Assembly: GCF_943733665.1 (NCBI RefSeq)
Contig: NZ_OX030782.1
Location: 3,582,501 to 3,646,500 of the forward strand
From: Aquimarina sp. Aq107
Lineage (GTDB): Bacteria; Bacteroidota; Bacteroidia; Flavobacteriales; Flavobacteriaceae
Direction: 5' to 3'
Length of the DNA stretch: 64,000 nucleotides
Below, piece after piece: positions 46,119-55,388 of this stretch. A program made the translations under genes and the position numbers. The number at the start of each line of letters is the position of its first letter. Positions within the stretch are counted from its first letter, which is position 1. The notes beneath the pieces are model-generated. The model was not told the origin of the DNA. It searched no databases and worked only from the letters and a program-made list of their open reading frames with translations.

Positions 46119-47639
46119 ATGAACAAAAAAGTAATCTTAATGATTCTGGATGGATGGGGAACATCGCCAGATCCTAAAGTTTCTGCAATCGATCATGCTA
46201 AGACTCCATTTATTGATAATTTATACACAAAATACCCTAACGCTTCCTTAAGAACTGATGGTTTACACGTAGGACTTCCTGATGGCCAAATGGGAAACAG
46301 TGAAGTAGGTCATATGAATCTTGGAGCAGGACGAATAGTATATCAAGATTTAGCCAAAATTAATATGGCTATCAAAAACGATACACTAAAAAATGAGCAA
46401 ACTCTGATTGATGCTCTTAAATATGCTAAAGAAAACAATAAAAATGTTCATCTGTTAGGATTGGTTAGTGACGGAGGCGTTCATTCTCATATTAATCATA
46501 TCAAAGGGTTATTGGATGTAGCAAATTCTGAAGGGTTAGAAAATGTTTTTTTACATGCTTTTACTGATGGTCGTGATGTAGATCCAAAATCTGGAATAAA
46601 TCATATTAAGGAGATTAAAGATTATATGGAAACATCTACCGGAAAATTAGCATCTGTCGTTGGGCGATACTATGCAATGGACCGAGATAAAAGATGGGAA
46701 CGTGTTAAACTAGCATATGATCTTCTGGTTAATGGAACAGGAACTCCAACTGATAATATTATTGAAAGTATTCGAAAAAATTATGATAACGATATCACTG
46801 ATGAGTTTATTAAACCAATAGTAATAGAGGAAGAAGGAGCTCCTGTGACTACAATTAAACAGGATGATGTTGTTATATTCTTTAACTTTAGAACGGATCG
46901 CGGTCGTGAACTCACAGAAATGCTTTCTCAATCCGACATGCATGAATATAATACTCATAAGTTGCCTCTATATTACGTTACGATGACCAATTATGATGAG
47001 AATTTTAAAAATACTCATGTAATTTATGATAAAGACAACATCACAGAAACCTTAGGCGAAGTATTATCCAAAGCTGGAAAAAAACAGATTCGTATAGCAG
47101 AGACAGAAAAATATCCTCATGTTACATTTTTCTTTTCTGGAGGGCAAGAAGAACCATTTGAAGGTGAATCTAGAATTCTTAGAAACTCGCCAAAAGTTGC
47201 CACCTATGATCTTAAACCCGAAATGAGCGCATATGAACTAAAGGATGCATTAGTTCCTGAATTAGAAAAAGGTGAGACAGATTTTATCTGTCTAAATTTT
47301 GCTAATGGGGATATGGTAGGTCATACAGGAGTCATGGAAGCAGCAATAAAAGCTTGTGAAGCTGTTGATCAATGTGTAAAAAATGTTGTAACAAGTGGAT
47401 TAGAAAATGGATATACTACTATATTAATCGCGGATCACGGTAATTGCGAAACTATGATTAATCCAGATGGATCTCCTCATACAGCGCATACAACAAATCC
47501 AGTTCCTGTTATATTAATTGATACTGATAGTATTGAAATAGAAGATGGTGTGTTAGGGGATATTGCACCTACAATATTGGATCTTATCGGTCTAGAACAA
47601 CCAAAAGCAATGACACAAAAATCTTTATTGAAGAAATAG
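46119..47639 (+). CDS. gpmI: 2,3-bisphosphoglycerate-independent phosphoglycerate mutase
   Basis: 506 residues from ATG 46119. The open frame begins at GTG 46083, but the family starts with (M)xKKVxLMILDGWG exactly at this ATG. Phosphoserine nucleophile Ser61 in GQMGNSEVGH, metal-binding Asp11 in DGWG, and further blocks GLVSDGGVHSH, TDGRDVDPKSG, NFRTDRGREL and ADHGNCE. Interconverts 3- and 2-phosphoglycerate in glycolysis, Mn-dependent and cytoplasmic. Monocistronic with a strong terminator. Confidence 0.97.
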   Translation: MNKKVILMILDGWGTSPDPKVSAIDHAKTPFIDNLYTKYPNASLRTDGLHVGLPDGQMGNSEVGHMNLGAGRIVYQDLAKINMAIKNDTLKNEQTLIDALKYAKENNKNVHLLGLVSDGGVHSHINHIKGLLDVANSEGLENVFLHAFTDGRDVDPKSGINHIKEIKDYMETSTGKLASVVGRYYAMDRDKRWERVKLAYDLLVNGTGTPTDNIIESIRKNYDNDITDEFIKPIVIEEEGAPVTTIKQDDVVIFFNFRTDRGRELTEMLSQSDMHEYNTHKLPLYYVTMTNYDENFKNTHVIYDKDNITETLGEVLSKAGKKQIRIAETEKYPHVTFFFSGGQEEPFEGESRILRNSPKVATYDLKPEMSAYELKDALVPELEKGETDFICLNFANGDMVGHTGVMEAAIKACEAVDQCVKNVVTSGLENGYTTILIADHGNCETMINPDGSPHTAHTTNPVPVILIDTDSIEIEDGVLGDIAPTILDLIGLEQPKAMTQKSLLKK

Positions 47640-47655
47640 ATAGTAAATACATAAA

Positions 47656-47706
47656 AAATATAAAGATGAGTTTAGTAAATCTTATACTCATCTTTATATT
47701 TTTTTT
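47656..47706 (+). terminator. Terminator of gpmI
   Basis: 16-bp arms (47656-47671 and 47686-47701), 14-nt loop, then a T run. Confidence 0.9.
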
Positions 47707-48129
47707 GCGTTATTATTTAACATTAAGTACATAAATTAAATATTTTAAATTAAATATTTTAAATTAAAATTAATATTGAATTTATCTTTTTAATGCATAC
47801 GCCGATCCTTGTGCAAGATCTTTTAAAAAACTAATACATACGTTAAAGTTCATCTGAAAAAAAGGGTTTAAATACTTCATAACTAACTGATTTTTAAATT
47901 ATAACACAAATCTATTCATTAATTATCTTCAAAATAGCATTTTTCGTTTAGTGAGTCTAAAACGTAGTTAAAATGTCAGTTATATAAGACCAAAGAAATT
48001 CGCATTCTAATTAACAAACATTTCATTTTAGTATCTTTAATATATTATTATAAATTTTATAATAATAGCACGCAGCGAAATCCTATATCCTCAGTTATGT
48101 TTTATGAGAGTAAGCACTAACCCTTATTC
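47707..48129. other. Intergenic region before the sigma/FecR pair
   Basis: About 420 bp without a gene, AT-rich, including the short 14-bp tandem repeat at 47733-47770. The sigma gene promoter must be here, but I see no good box. Confidence 0.45.
47733..47770. repeat. 14-bp AT tandem repeat, 2.7 copies
   Basis: Unit AAATTAAATATTTT at 47733-47746 and 47747-47760, then 10 bp of a third unit. Pure A/T; probably a simple-sequence slip. Confidence 0.7.
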
Positions 48130-48699
48130 ATGAATAAAGAAGAACAAGACAGACTGGTTAAAGCTTGTAAAAAGAATGACCGGAATGCTATGGAAAAAAT
48201 ATATAATACTTTTATGCCCAGGATGCTTGCGGTAAGTTTTCGCTATTGTAAAAATCAATCAGATGCAAAAGATATTGTACAAGAAGCATTTATTAAGGTT
48301 TTTAAAAACATAAAAAAATATAAACATAATGGTACATTAGGAAGTTGGATCGAAAGAATTGTAGTTAATTGTGCAATTGATGATTGGCATAAGAGAAAAA
48401 AAACAGTTCTAATAGATAATTCAGAATTAATAGAAGAAGGTGAAATACAAGAATTAGATGATTTTGAAAAAGATCACTTTTCCAAACAACTTTCTTCAGA
48501 CAAATTAAGAACACTAATAAATGAACTCCCTGAACAATATAGATATGTATTAAACTTATATGCTATTGAAGGATATTCACATAAAGAAATAGGAAAGATA
48601 TTGAAGATTAAAGAAAGTACATCTAGATCTAACTATACGAGAGCGAGAAAAAAGCTTTTAGAAAACATGAGAGCTATCGGAATAGAAAAATATCAATAA
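48130..48699 (+). CDS. ECF-type sigma factor paired with FecR-like anti-sigma
   Basis: 189 residues. Region 2 at about 15-85 (FMPRMLAVSFRYCKNQSDAK, DIVQEAFIKVF, GSWIERIVVNCAIDDWHKR) and region 4 at about 120-180 (LPEQYRYVLNLYAIEGYSHK, EIGKILKIKESTSRSNYTRA). The FecR-like gene follows after 21 bp. In Bacteroidetes such pairs usually drive a SusC/SusD operon, but none follows here. Confidence 0.92.
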   Translation: MNKEEQDRLVKACKKNDRNAMEKIYNTFMPRMLAVSFRYCKNQSDAKDIVQEAFIKVFKNIKKYKHNGTLGSWIERIVVNCAIDDWHKRKKTVLIDNSELIEEGEIQELDDFEKDHFSKQLSSDKLRTLINELPEQYRYVLNLYAIEGYSHKEIGKILKIKESTSRSNYTRARKKLLENMRAIGIEKYQ

Positions 48700-48720
48700 T
48701 TATCTCTAAATGAGAAACAG

Positions 48721-49815
48721 ATGAAAGAGGATAAAGACCTTTTAAAAGAGCTTTTGCAGACAAAATTTAAAGACGACATTATAGAATCGTCTAGAGATGG
48801 CTTTGATCTAATTTTTGATGCTGTACAAGAAAAATCCGATGACAAAAGTTTGTTTTATTGGTATACTGCCGGTTTCATAATTCTAATGATTATTGGCGTG
48901 TTTACCATATACTATTTTAAAAACAATAGAACTTCAAGCATTAATATAGAAACAACCAATACAGAAAATATTACTAAAAATGATAATAATAATCTGACAA
49001 CTATAATTCATGATTCTATCTCAGAGAAAAAAGAAAAGAATATCACGCTCATTAGCAAGGATGAACCAACTATAATAGATCAATCTTCTAAGGAAACTGA
49101 AAATAAACAGATCGATGTAACCACCTTGGAGCCTGAGGATGAAATTATAGAAAAAGGTGTTATCACAGTAACATATACTGCTTCTGACAAGTATGCATTT
49201 ACAGAAAGAACAAAATACAATACGCTACCAGATTCTAGTACGATTGTAGTAAGAAAAAATAGTAAGGTAAACTTTACAGCTACAAAACAAGGGTATCGCA
49301 GAGCTGATATTATTGGCACTGTATTTTTAAACATCAGAAAAGATGAATACAAGCCGTTCATTCTTTTTGGAAAACATGGTAAAGTACAAATTACTGGTAA
49401 TTCTTTTGCTATGCATTCTGCCCCGGAAGCGGATTTAATGACTTTAATCCAAGGATCTGCAAAAATAGTTCATAATGAAACAAAAGAAGTAAAAATATTA
49501 GCTCCTGGGGAGAGTTTACGAATAGATGATAGAGGAATTTCAGTATTAGAAAAATCTCCGAATCGATTTGCGTGGAAAACTGGCAAATTATTTTATCAAA
49601 ATACTACCATAAACGAAATCATTAATGACCTTGGAAATAATTACGATGCCAAAATCCTATTAAAAAACCGTAATATATTAGACTGTAGATATTCTGGATC
49701 TTTTAATAATGATAAGATCTCACAAATATTGAAAAAGCTAACAACATCTTTAAATCTTAAATTAACCAAAGAAGATGATGTATATATAATTACAGGAAAA
49801 GGATGTGCTAAATAA
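48721..49815 (+). CDS. FecR-family anti-sigma factor (DUF4974-type C-terminus)
   Basis: 364 residues. Cytoplasmic N-terminus at about 1-38; one membrane segment at about 41-63 (LFYWYTAGFIILMIIGVFTI); a Thr/Asn/Lys-rich linker; a FecR domain at about 210-285 (FAMHSAPEADLMTLIQGSAK, EVKILAPGESLRIDD); a DUF4974-like C-terminus at about 290-360 (LFYQNTTINEIINDLGNNYD, LTTSLNLKLTKEDDVYIITG). FecR relays a signal from an outer-membrane TonB receptor to its sigma. The receptor is not next door, so it must be elsewhere or the pair answers another cue. The extended linker (about 64-205) is longer than usual. Confidence 0.85.
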   Translation: MKEDKDLLKELLQTKFKDDIIESSRDGFDLIFDAVQEKSDDKSLFYWYTAGFIILMIIGVFTIYYFKNNRTSSINIETTNTENITKNDNNNLTTIIHDSISEKKEKNITLISKDEPTIIDQSSKETENKQIDVTTLEPEDEIIEKGVITVTYTASDKYAFTERTKYNTLPDSSTIVVRKNSKVNFTATKQGYRRADIIGTVFLNIRKDEYKPFILFGKHGKVQITGNSFAMHSAPEADLMTLIQGSAKIVHNETKEVKILAPGESLRIDDRGISVLEKSPNRFAWKTGKLFYQNTTINEIINDLGNNYDAKILLKNRNILDCRYSGSFNNDKISQILKKLTTSLNLKLTKEDDVYIITGKGCAK

Positions 49816-50294
49816 AGAGTTTGATACACCATCAACTGGCTAATTGGAATAAAATTTCAATATCGCAAAACCATATCTTCATAAAAATGCTCTAATTTAA
49901 AAAACACCTCCACCCAACTTTACAGAACTACTACGTAAATATTATTCATATATTAAAATTTCTTATTTAACTTTTAAAATTCAATAAATATTGATGTTTT
50001 ATTGATTTTTGCAGGCCACCTCGACAATTAACTAAAAAAAACATAATAAATCATTCATATTCGAAGCAATTGAAAGATCGAATAGATCTTCTAATGTATA
50101 AACCAAATAAACTATAAAGGCCATATTTTTAATAGAAAATATGAACCTCTTTCACAAGGTTATAAAAAAGATATTCAATACACCTGTAAGACAGTTACTA
50201 AGCAGATATAGCAACTTCACGATAAAACTTTAATAGGATATATTTTTTCTAATCTAATCAATTAGTAATCTTATATTTCTTTTAAAACTAAATA
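49816..50294. other. Intergenic region, one tiny basic ORF only
   Basis: About 480 bp without a recognised gene. The only ORF of note is a 30-codon frame at 50141-50233 encoding a basic amphipathic peptide (starts MNLFHKVIKKIFNTPVRQ). It may be a chance frame or the remnant of a longer gene. Confidence 0.4.
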
Positions 50295-50330
50295 AAAAAA
50301 CCGCCTGCAAATAGTCTGCAGACGGTTTTT
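50295..50330 (-). terminator. Terminator of the lipoprotein gene at 50352
   Basis: 13-bp arms with one mismatch (50297-50309 and 50317-50329); on the minus strand it runs into seven Ts. Confidence 0.85.
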
Positions 50331-50351
50331 AGAATTTAACTAAACTATCTA

Positions 50352-51209
50352 TTATAAATCAAAAACAATAGACTCTCCATTATCTCCTGTTAATGTGACC
50401 TCTCTATCACAAGCGCCATCTCCGAAATCAATATTAAAATTAACACCAAAACTACTGGTAAAATCCAAAGATCCTTGAACTGGATATCTCAAGAAATTTA
50501 ATCTATTGAAACAAGCTACTTTATATACTAAAGGTTCATTTTCTACAGATTCTGATTTCATAAAGTATGTTTGGGTAATACCTTCTACTAAAGAAGATTC
50601 TTCTAAAATAACAACCTCATCTGCCGAGAATCGATTTTCAAATGTAAAATTTCTATTTGTTGTATACCGATAAGAATCACCATTAGGTTCAGTAATTACT
50701 CCATCAATAACAACATCAAAAACCTTCGTTGTTTCTGTGCTTAATGTTGAATTTTGTTCCGCAACTCTATAACCGTCAAATGTATAACCTTCATGTCCTC
50801 TAACATTTTTAAATACTGTAGAATCCTTCCATTGCTCGTTAAACACTCCAGCTACATAGTATTCTAATTTACCACTCCAATCATCAAATTGGCATTGTTC
50901 TTCTCTATAATCCAAAATCATTTTACTATAATAATCATACCCCTCAAAACCTGGTAATGAAGCCTCTTCGTTAGACACCAATAATTCTATAGACACACAA
51001 CTGCTTTTAGAATTCCTAGAAGAACTCTGCACCTCATTAAAAGCCGATTCAGAAATTAAATCAAAACTGTCCATCGCTCCATCCAAACTATGATACATTT
51101 CAAAATTTTCTTTATCGCTATTCTGGATAGATACCGTATCATCCATATCCTCTACGGCACAACTTACCATTAACCCTAATCCTGCTATACAAATCAATAA
51201 TTTTTTCAT
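50352..51209 (-). CDS. Lipoprotein of unknown function
   Basis: 285 residues. Lipobox MVSC (Cys17), then an acidic linker and a beta-rich body. Only a few cysteines (for example SCVSIELLV, EEQCQFDDWSG, GACDREVTL). The repeated strand pattern (SGKLEYYVAGVFNE, TKVFDVVIDGVITEPNGDSY, NFTFENRF) suggests a beta-barrel or sandwich. I do not recognise a family. Monocistronic with a clear terminator. Probably in the outer membrane or periplasm. Confidence 0.75.
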   Translation of the reverse strand: MKKLLICIAGLGLMVSCAVEDMDDTVSIQNSDKENFEMYHSLDGAMDSFDLISESAFNEVQSSSRNSKSSCVSIELLVSNEEASLPGFEGYDYYSKMILDYREEQCQFDDWSGKLEYYVAGVFNEQWKDSTVFKNVRGHEGYTFDGYRVAEQNSTLSTETTKVFDVVIDGVITEPNGDSYRYTTNRNFTFENRFSADEVVILEESSLVEGITQTYFMKSESVENEPLVYKVACFNRLNFLRYPVQGSLDFTSSFGVNFNIDFGDGACDREVTLTGDNGESIVFDL

Positions 51210-51533
51210 GGTTTACTTTTTTAAATGAATATTATAATGTGTTTTCTATCTATTAAACCTGAAAAAGTAAAAACGCTGCGTATTTTTTTATTTTTTTTTG
51301 ATGCACTTCCTAATTATCAGCAAAAAACTCAGGTAAAACAGGGTTTTTCAGGACAATATTTTTTTTATAAAAAAGTATATTTCATATAAAATTAATCCTA
51401 TTTTAATTTAAAAATTCAATAAAATCATCATCCTAAGAGCACTAAAAAGAGAATTCTTATCGGAGATTAAAACTTGATCAATTGACTGAATCCTAATATT
51501 CTTTGTAAATTTGCCATCCTTAATGAGGATACT
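51210..51533. other. Divergent intergenic region with map promoter
   Basis: 324 bp. Plus-strand TAAATTTG at 51506-51513 is a perfect Bacteroidetes -7 box 21 bp before the map start. The rest shows no gene or RNA. Confidence 0.5.
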
Positions 51534-52352
51534 ATGATCATTACTAAAACACGTGAAGAAATTGAATTAATGCGCGAGAGTGCTCTAATTGTCTCTAAAA
51601 CGCTTGGAATGCTTGCTCCAGAAGTTAAACCAGGAGTAACTACACTTCAATTAGATAAACTAGCAGAAGAGTTTATTAGAGATCATGGAGCCATTCCCGG
51701 ATTTTTAGGATTATATGATTTTCCTAACACTTTATGTATGAGTCCAAATGCTCAGGTAGTACATGGTATTCCTAATAATACTCCATTAGAAGAAGGAGAC
51801 ATCATCTCCATAGATTGCGGAGCCATTAAAAATGAATTTTACGGGGATCACGCATATACTTTTCCAGTAGGAGAAATAGCTCCAGAAGTTGAACACTTAC
51901 TCAAGATTACCAAAGAGTCATTATATAAAGGTATTGCCGAATTAAAAGTTGGAAAACGTGTTGGTGATGTTGGATATGCAATTCAGAAATTTACAGAAGA
52001 AGCAGGATATGGTGTGGTGAGAGAATTAGTGGGGCACGGATTAGGGCGTAAAATGCATGAGGATCCAGAAATGCCTAATTACGGTCGCCGTGGAAGAGGT
52101 AAAAAACTTGTAGAAGGAATGGTCGTGGCAATAGAGCCTATGACTAATATGGGCACACACCGTATAAAGCAATTAAGAGATGGTTGGACAATACTAACTG
52201 CAGATGGTAAACCAAGCGCTCATTTTGAACATGATGTAGCTATTATAGACGGTAAGCCCGAAATTCTTTCTACGTTTAAATATATTTATCAGGCATTAGG
52301 TATAGAATCTGATGAAGAAGATGCATTTAGACAAGAATTATTAGCGGTTTAG
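51534..52352 (+). CDS. map: Methionine aminopeptidase, type I
   Basis: 272 residues. Metal ligands Asp94 (IDCGA), Asp105 (YGDHAYTF), His168 (VGHGLGRKMHED), Glu201 (AIEPMTN) and Glu232 (HFEHDVAI), with substrate-contacting His77 (VHGIPN). Removes the initiator Met in the cytoplasm; essential in most bacteria. Followed after 13 bp by a methyltransferase gene on the same strand, so the two are likely co-transcribed. Confidence 0.97.
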   Translation: MIITKTREEIELMRESALIVSKTLGMLAPEVKPGVTTLQLDKLAEEFIRDHGAIPGFLGLYDFPNTLCMSPNAQVVHGIPNNTPLEEGDIISIDCGAIKNEFYGDHAYTFPVGEIAPEVEHLLKITKESLYKGIAELKVGKRVGDVGYAIQKFTEEAGYGVVRELVGHGLGRKMHEDPEMPNYGRRGRGKKLVEGMVVAIEPMTNMGTHRIKQLRDGWTILTADGKPSAHFEHDVAIIDGKPEILSTFKYIYQALGIESDEEDAFRQELLAV

Positions 52353-52365
52353 TTTTTTTCAAAAC

Positions 52366-53133
52366 ATGAAAAAACTCTTCAAGTTTATATTAAACACAAT
52401 TCCTAGGCCTTTATTAATTCGTTTGAGTTATGCTGTAAGACCTATAATCTCTATATTCCTTAAAGGAAATACTTTTACAGATCCTATCGATGGAAAAAGT
52501 TTTTCTAAATTTTTACCCTATGGATATGGAAATCAAAGAGACAATGTTCTTTCACCTTCTACCCTATCTTTAGAACGTCATCGATTACTTTGGTTGTATT
52601 TAAAAAATGAAACTGATTTTTTCACTGCTAAAGCTAAAGTATTACATTTTGCTCCTGAACAGGCTTTTTATAAAAAGTTTAGACATTTAAAAAACTTGGA
52701 GTATAACACTACCGATCTTAACTCTCCATTAGCAGATGTAAAAGCAGATATTTGTGACCTCCCATTTGATAGTAATCAATATGATATCATATTTTGTAAT
52801 CATGTTTTAGAACACATTCCTGATGACACTAAGGCAATGCAAGAATTATTAAGAGTTCTAAAACCTGGAGGTATGGCTATTCTTCAAATTCCGCAAGATC
52901 TTAATAGAGCAACTACTTTTGAAGATAACACTATTATTGACCCAAAAAAACGTGCCCAAATTTTTGGTCAATATGATCATGTAAGAGTCTACGGAAGAGA
53001 TTACTTTGATAAACTGCGTTCTATTGGTTTTAAGGTTAATGAGGTTGATTACACAAATGAATTATCTAAAGAAGAAGTAATCAAATACTGTCTAGCTCCC
53101 GGAGAAATACTTCCCGTTTGCTATAAGGCGTAA
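52366..53133 (+). CDS. Class I SAM-dependent methyltransferase
   Basis: 255 residues. The core has a variant motif I (KVLHFAPEQAFYKKF, in place of a GxGxG loop), then YNTTDLNSPLADVKADICDL, DIIFCNHVLEHIPDD and LLRVLKPGGMAILQIPQD, all Methyltransf_11-type. The HFAPE variant is a recognisable subgroup often placed after map in flavobacteria (recollection, not checked). Substrate unknown. Confidence 0.85.
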   Translation: MKKLFKFILNTIPRPLLIRLSYAVRPIISIFLKGNTFTDPIDGKSFSKFLPYGYGNQRDNVLSPSTLSLERHRLLWLYLKNETDFFTAKAKVLHFAPEQAFYKKFRHLKNLEYNTTDLNSPLADVKADICDLPFDSNQYDIIFCNHVLEHIPDDTKAMQELLRVLKPGGMAILQIPQDLNRATTFEDNTIIDPKKRAQIFGQYDHVRVYGRDYFDKLRSIGFKVNEVDYTNELSKEEVIKYCLAPGEILPVCYKA

Positions 53134-53143
53134 AAAATATTCA

Positions 53144-53743
53144 TCAAGAAACATCTTTTTTTATATCAGATTTTTTATCACTACCAAGTTCAGAATATAA
53201 CGGATCTTTAGCTATCAATTCCATTAGGTGTTTTTTACATTCAAATTTTCGCTTCCTTACATATCCTTCAGTATAATTCGTTAATTGAGCGATTTCTTTC
53301 ATACTCTTTCCATCAAAAAATAAAAATAATAGATCTTTACATTTACAATTAAGATTTAAGAGATATTTTCTATATAGTGATTCACGGTCTCTTTGCTCTA
53401 TATTATCTATTATAGAAAAGTTTGTATCCGACACAAAATCAGTTATCCTTCCACAACAAGAAACTTTTTTTAACTTATTTAACCTTCTCATCCAAATATT
53501 TTTAGAAATACCATAAAAATATGTATGTATAGAATAGTCGAGCACTAAAGAATCATTTTTTATTTTTTGATACAGAATAACAAGAGCATCCTGAAATATA
53601 TCTTCAGCATCTTTTTCTGTTCCAGAATTTTTGATAATAAAACTTTTTATTATGATAAAATTTCTTTTATAAAAATCTTTTAAGATTTTATTATTACCAT
53701 GTAATATCCCGTTGAAAATTTTAATCTCATCATTGTACCCCAT
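53144..53743 (-). CDS. Orphan ECF-type sigma factor
   Basis: 199 residues. Region 2 (NFIIIKSFIIKNSGTEKDAE, DIFQDALVILYQKI, YFYGISKNIWMRRLNKLKK) and region 4 (LNCKCKDLLFLFFDGKSMKE, IAQLTNYTEGYVRKRKFECK). It resembles the island sigma at 2594-3154 in its opening (DAEDIFQ) and its WxRxLNK and RKxxxKCK-type blocks. No anti-sigma gene is adjacent: upstream is an empty 415-bp region and downstream is the convergent methyltransferase. Target promoters unknown. Confidence 0.88.
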   Translation of the reverse strand: MGYNDEIKIFNGILHGNNKILKDFYKRNFIIIKSFIIKNSGTEKDAEDIFQDALVILYQKIKNDSLVLDYSIHTYFYGISKNIWMRRLNKLKKVSCCGRITDFVSDTNFSIIDNIEQRDRESLYRKYLLNLNCKCKDLLFLFFDGKSMKEIAQLTNYTEGYVRKRKFECKKHLMELIAKDPLYSELGSDKKSDIKKDVS

Positions 53744-54158
53744 ATTGATGATATAAGTTTAGTTAGTTTTTTATAGATAATACCTGTAACAACTTTTGTT
53801 CCATTTTTATATAAGAAGCTATAATGTTTTAGAAACTTCGTAATGTTATAAAACGGTAGATATTACCTATTAAAACTGAAGTTAATTAGGATCTAAAAAA
53901 ATTAAAAGTCTAAATGAGAGAACACCCACTCTCAATGAGTAAAAGTGCCTATTCATTTTCTCTATGTAACATTTTGATTGTTATAGTATCAATTTAAATT
54001 TCTTTCATACTTCCCAATGTTAGGTTATGAATTAACTACCTATGTTACAATTCAACTTAAAATGACGACGATTGAAAATTAAATCATTTCATTTCCTTCT
54101 TAATTTCTAGATATTCGAGTCATCATTTAATAAGGCTATTAACTAAAACTAAACAGAT
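53744..54158. other. Divergent intergenic region, 415 bp
   Basis: No gene. Contains a small 6-bp hairpin near 53915-53935 and several TGTAACA-like strings, but no full match to the island motif GGGTAAC-N14-TGAACTA. Confidence 0.45.
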
Positions 54159-54581
54159 ATGACTACCGCAGATACTTTTTCTATAGCTAATATGATTGCT
54201 ATGCCAATGTGGGTACTAATGATACTACTACCTAAATGGAAAATAACCAGGTTCTTAATTGACTTCAAAATAATTCCCATAGCACTCTCCCTGATTTACG
54301 CCTTTTATATTTTTCAGGCAATACAAATTGGTGGAGGCATGGATTTCGGAAGTTTAGCTTCCGTGATGGCCTTATTTACCGAAGAAAACGCAGTACTCGC
54401 TGGTTGGGTACATTATCTAGCTTTTGATCTAATGGTAGGTATGTGGATACTAGATCAAAATAAAAAGATTGGAATACATCAACTGCTAATAGCACCTTGT
54501 CTTTTTGCAACATTTATGTTAGGACCAATTGGACTTCTACTCTTCTTAATCATCAAATCAATCAAACAAAATAAATCATGA
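54159..54581 (+). CDS. ABA4-like (DUF4281) membrane protein
   Basis: 140 residues, four membrane helices. Family pattern: FSIANMIAMPMWVLMILLP at the start, GWVHYLAFDLMVGMWI in the middle and GPIGLLLFLI at the end, as in ABA4 (neoxanthin-synthesis related in plants; bacterial function unknown). Its stop overlaps the next gene's ATG (ATGA), so translation is coupled. First gene of a four-gene operon ending in a LytS/LytTR pair. Confidence 0.85.
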   Translation: MTTADTFSIANMIAMPMWVLMILLPKWKITRFLIDFKIIPIALSLIYAFYIFQAIQIGGGMDFGSLASVMALFTEENAVLAGWVHYLAFDLMVGMWILDQNKKIGIHQLLIAPCLFATFMLGPIGLLLFLIIKSIKQNKS

Positions 54582-55378
54582 AACATCTAAATCAAATATT
54601 CAAAGAAGTAAAAAAAGAAAACCTCATATTATATTGGGCAGTCATCATATACTTTATAACCGCAATTTTTTGTCTATCCGGAGTTTTAATTGATGACAGA
54701 ACCCTAATGGGAGTGAATGTGTGGATCAAACCTTTAAAATTTTCCATCTCCATTGGTATCTATACCCTAACAGTTGGATATTTGATAACACTATATCCAT
54801 ATTCTAAAAGGAAAAAAAACATTATAAACAATCTAGTTGTTTGGACACTATTAATTGAACTAGCAATCATTGTATATCAGGGTTCAAGAGGAGTACGTTC
54901 CCATTATAACGAAGAGACCTTATTTGATGGAATGTTATTCCTAGCAATGGGATTATTAATAGGAATCAATATATTAATAATGATATTGTTCATTATTGAC
55001 ACTTTACGATTAAAGTTAAATACTCCCAGATCTATTCAATATGCTATTCTGATGGGTTGGTTAATTGTATTTTTCGGAAGTTGGATAGGTGGTCAAATGA
55101 TTTCGCAGATGGCTCATAATGTTGGTGCAGCAGATGGTGGCGCTGGTCTTCCATTAGTCAATTGGAGTACTATAAGTGGAGATCTTAGAGTAGCACATTT
55201 TTTTGGATTGCACGGTATACAAATAATTCCGTTATTCGCATTATGGCTGTCTAAAAAATGGACTGTTTCTAATAAAAAACAAATCATCACAGTACTTATC
55301 TTTGGATTGCTATACGCTGGATGGATTGGGTTTACTTTTTATCAAGCCAAGCAAGGTATACCATTACTTAAACTATAA
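54578..55378 (+). CDS. Polytopic membrane protein of unknown function
   Basis: 266 residues, about seven membrane helices. Conserved-looking charged and polar residues near or inside helices (YQGSRGVRSHYNEET, GDLRVAHFFGLHGIQ) hint at a cofactor or ligand site, with several His. No family recognised. Coupled to the ABA4-like gene upstream and 10 bp before the histidine kinase gene, so it may be the target or the sensor partner of that system. Confidence 0.7.
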   Translation: MKHLNQIFKEVKKENLILYWAVIIYFITAIFCLSGVLIDDRTLMGVNVWIKPLKFSISIGIYTLTVGYLITLYPYSKRKKNIINNLVVWTLLIELAIIVYQGSRGVRSHYNEETLFDGMLFLAMGLLIGINILIMILFIIDTLRLKLNTPRSIQYAILMGWLIVFFGSWIGGQMISQMAHNVGAADGGAGLPLVNWSTISGDLRVAHFFGLHGIQIIPLFALWLSKKWTVSNKKQIITVLIFGLLYAGWIGFTFYQAKQGIPLLKL

Positions 55379-55388
55379 TTAAACCAAC

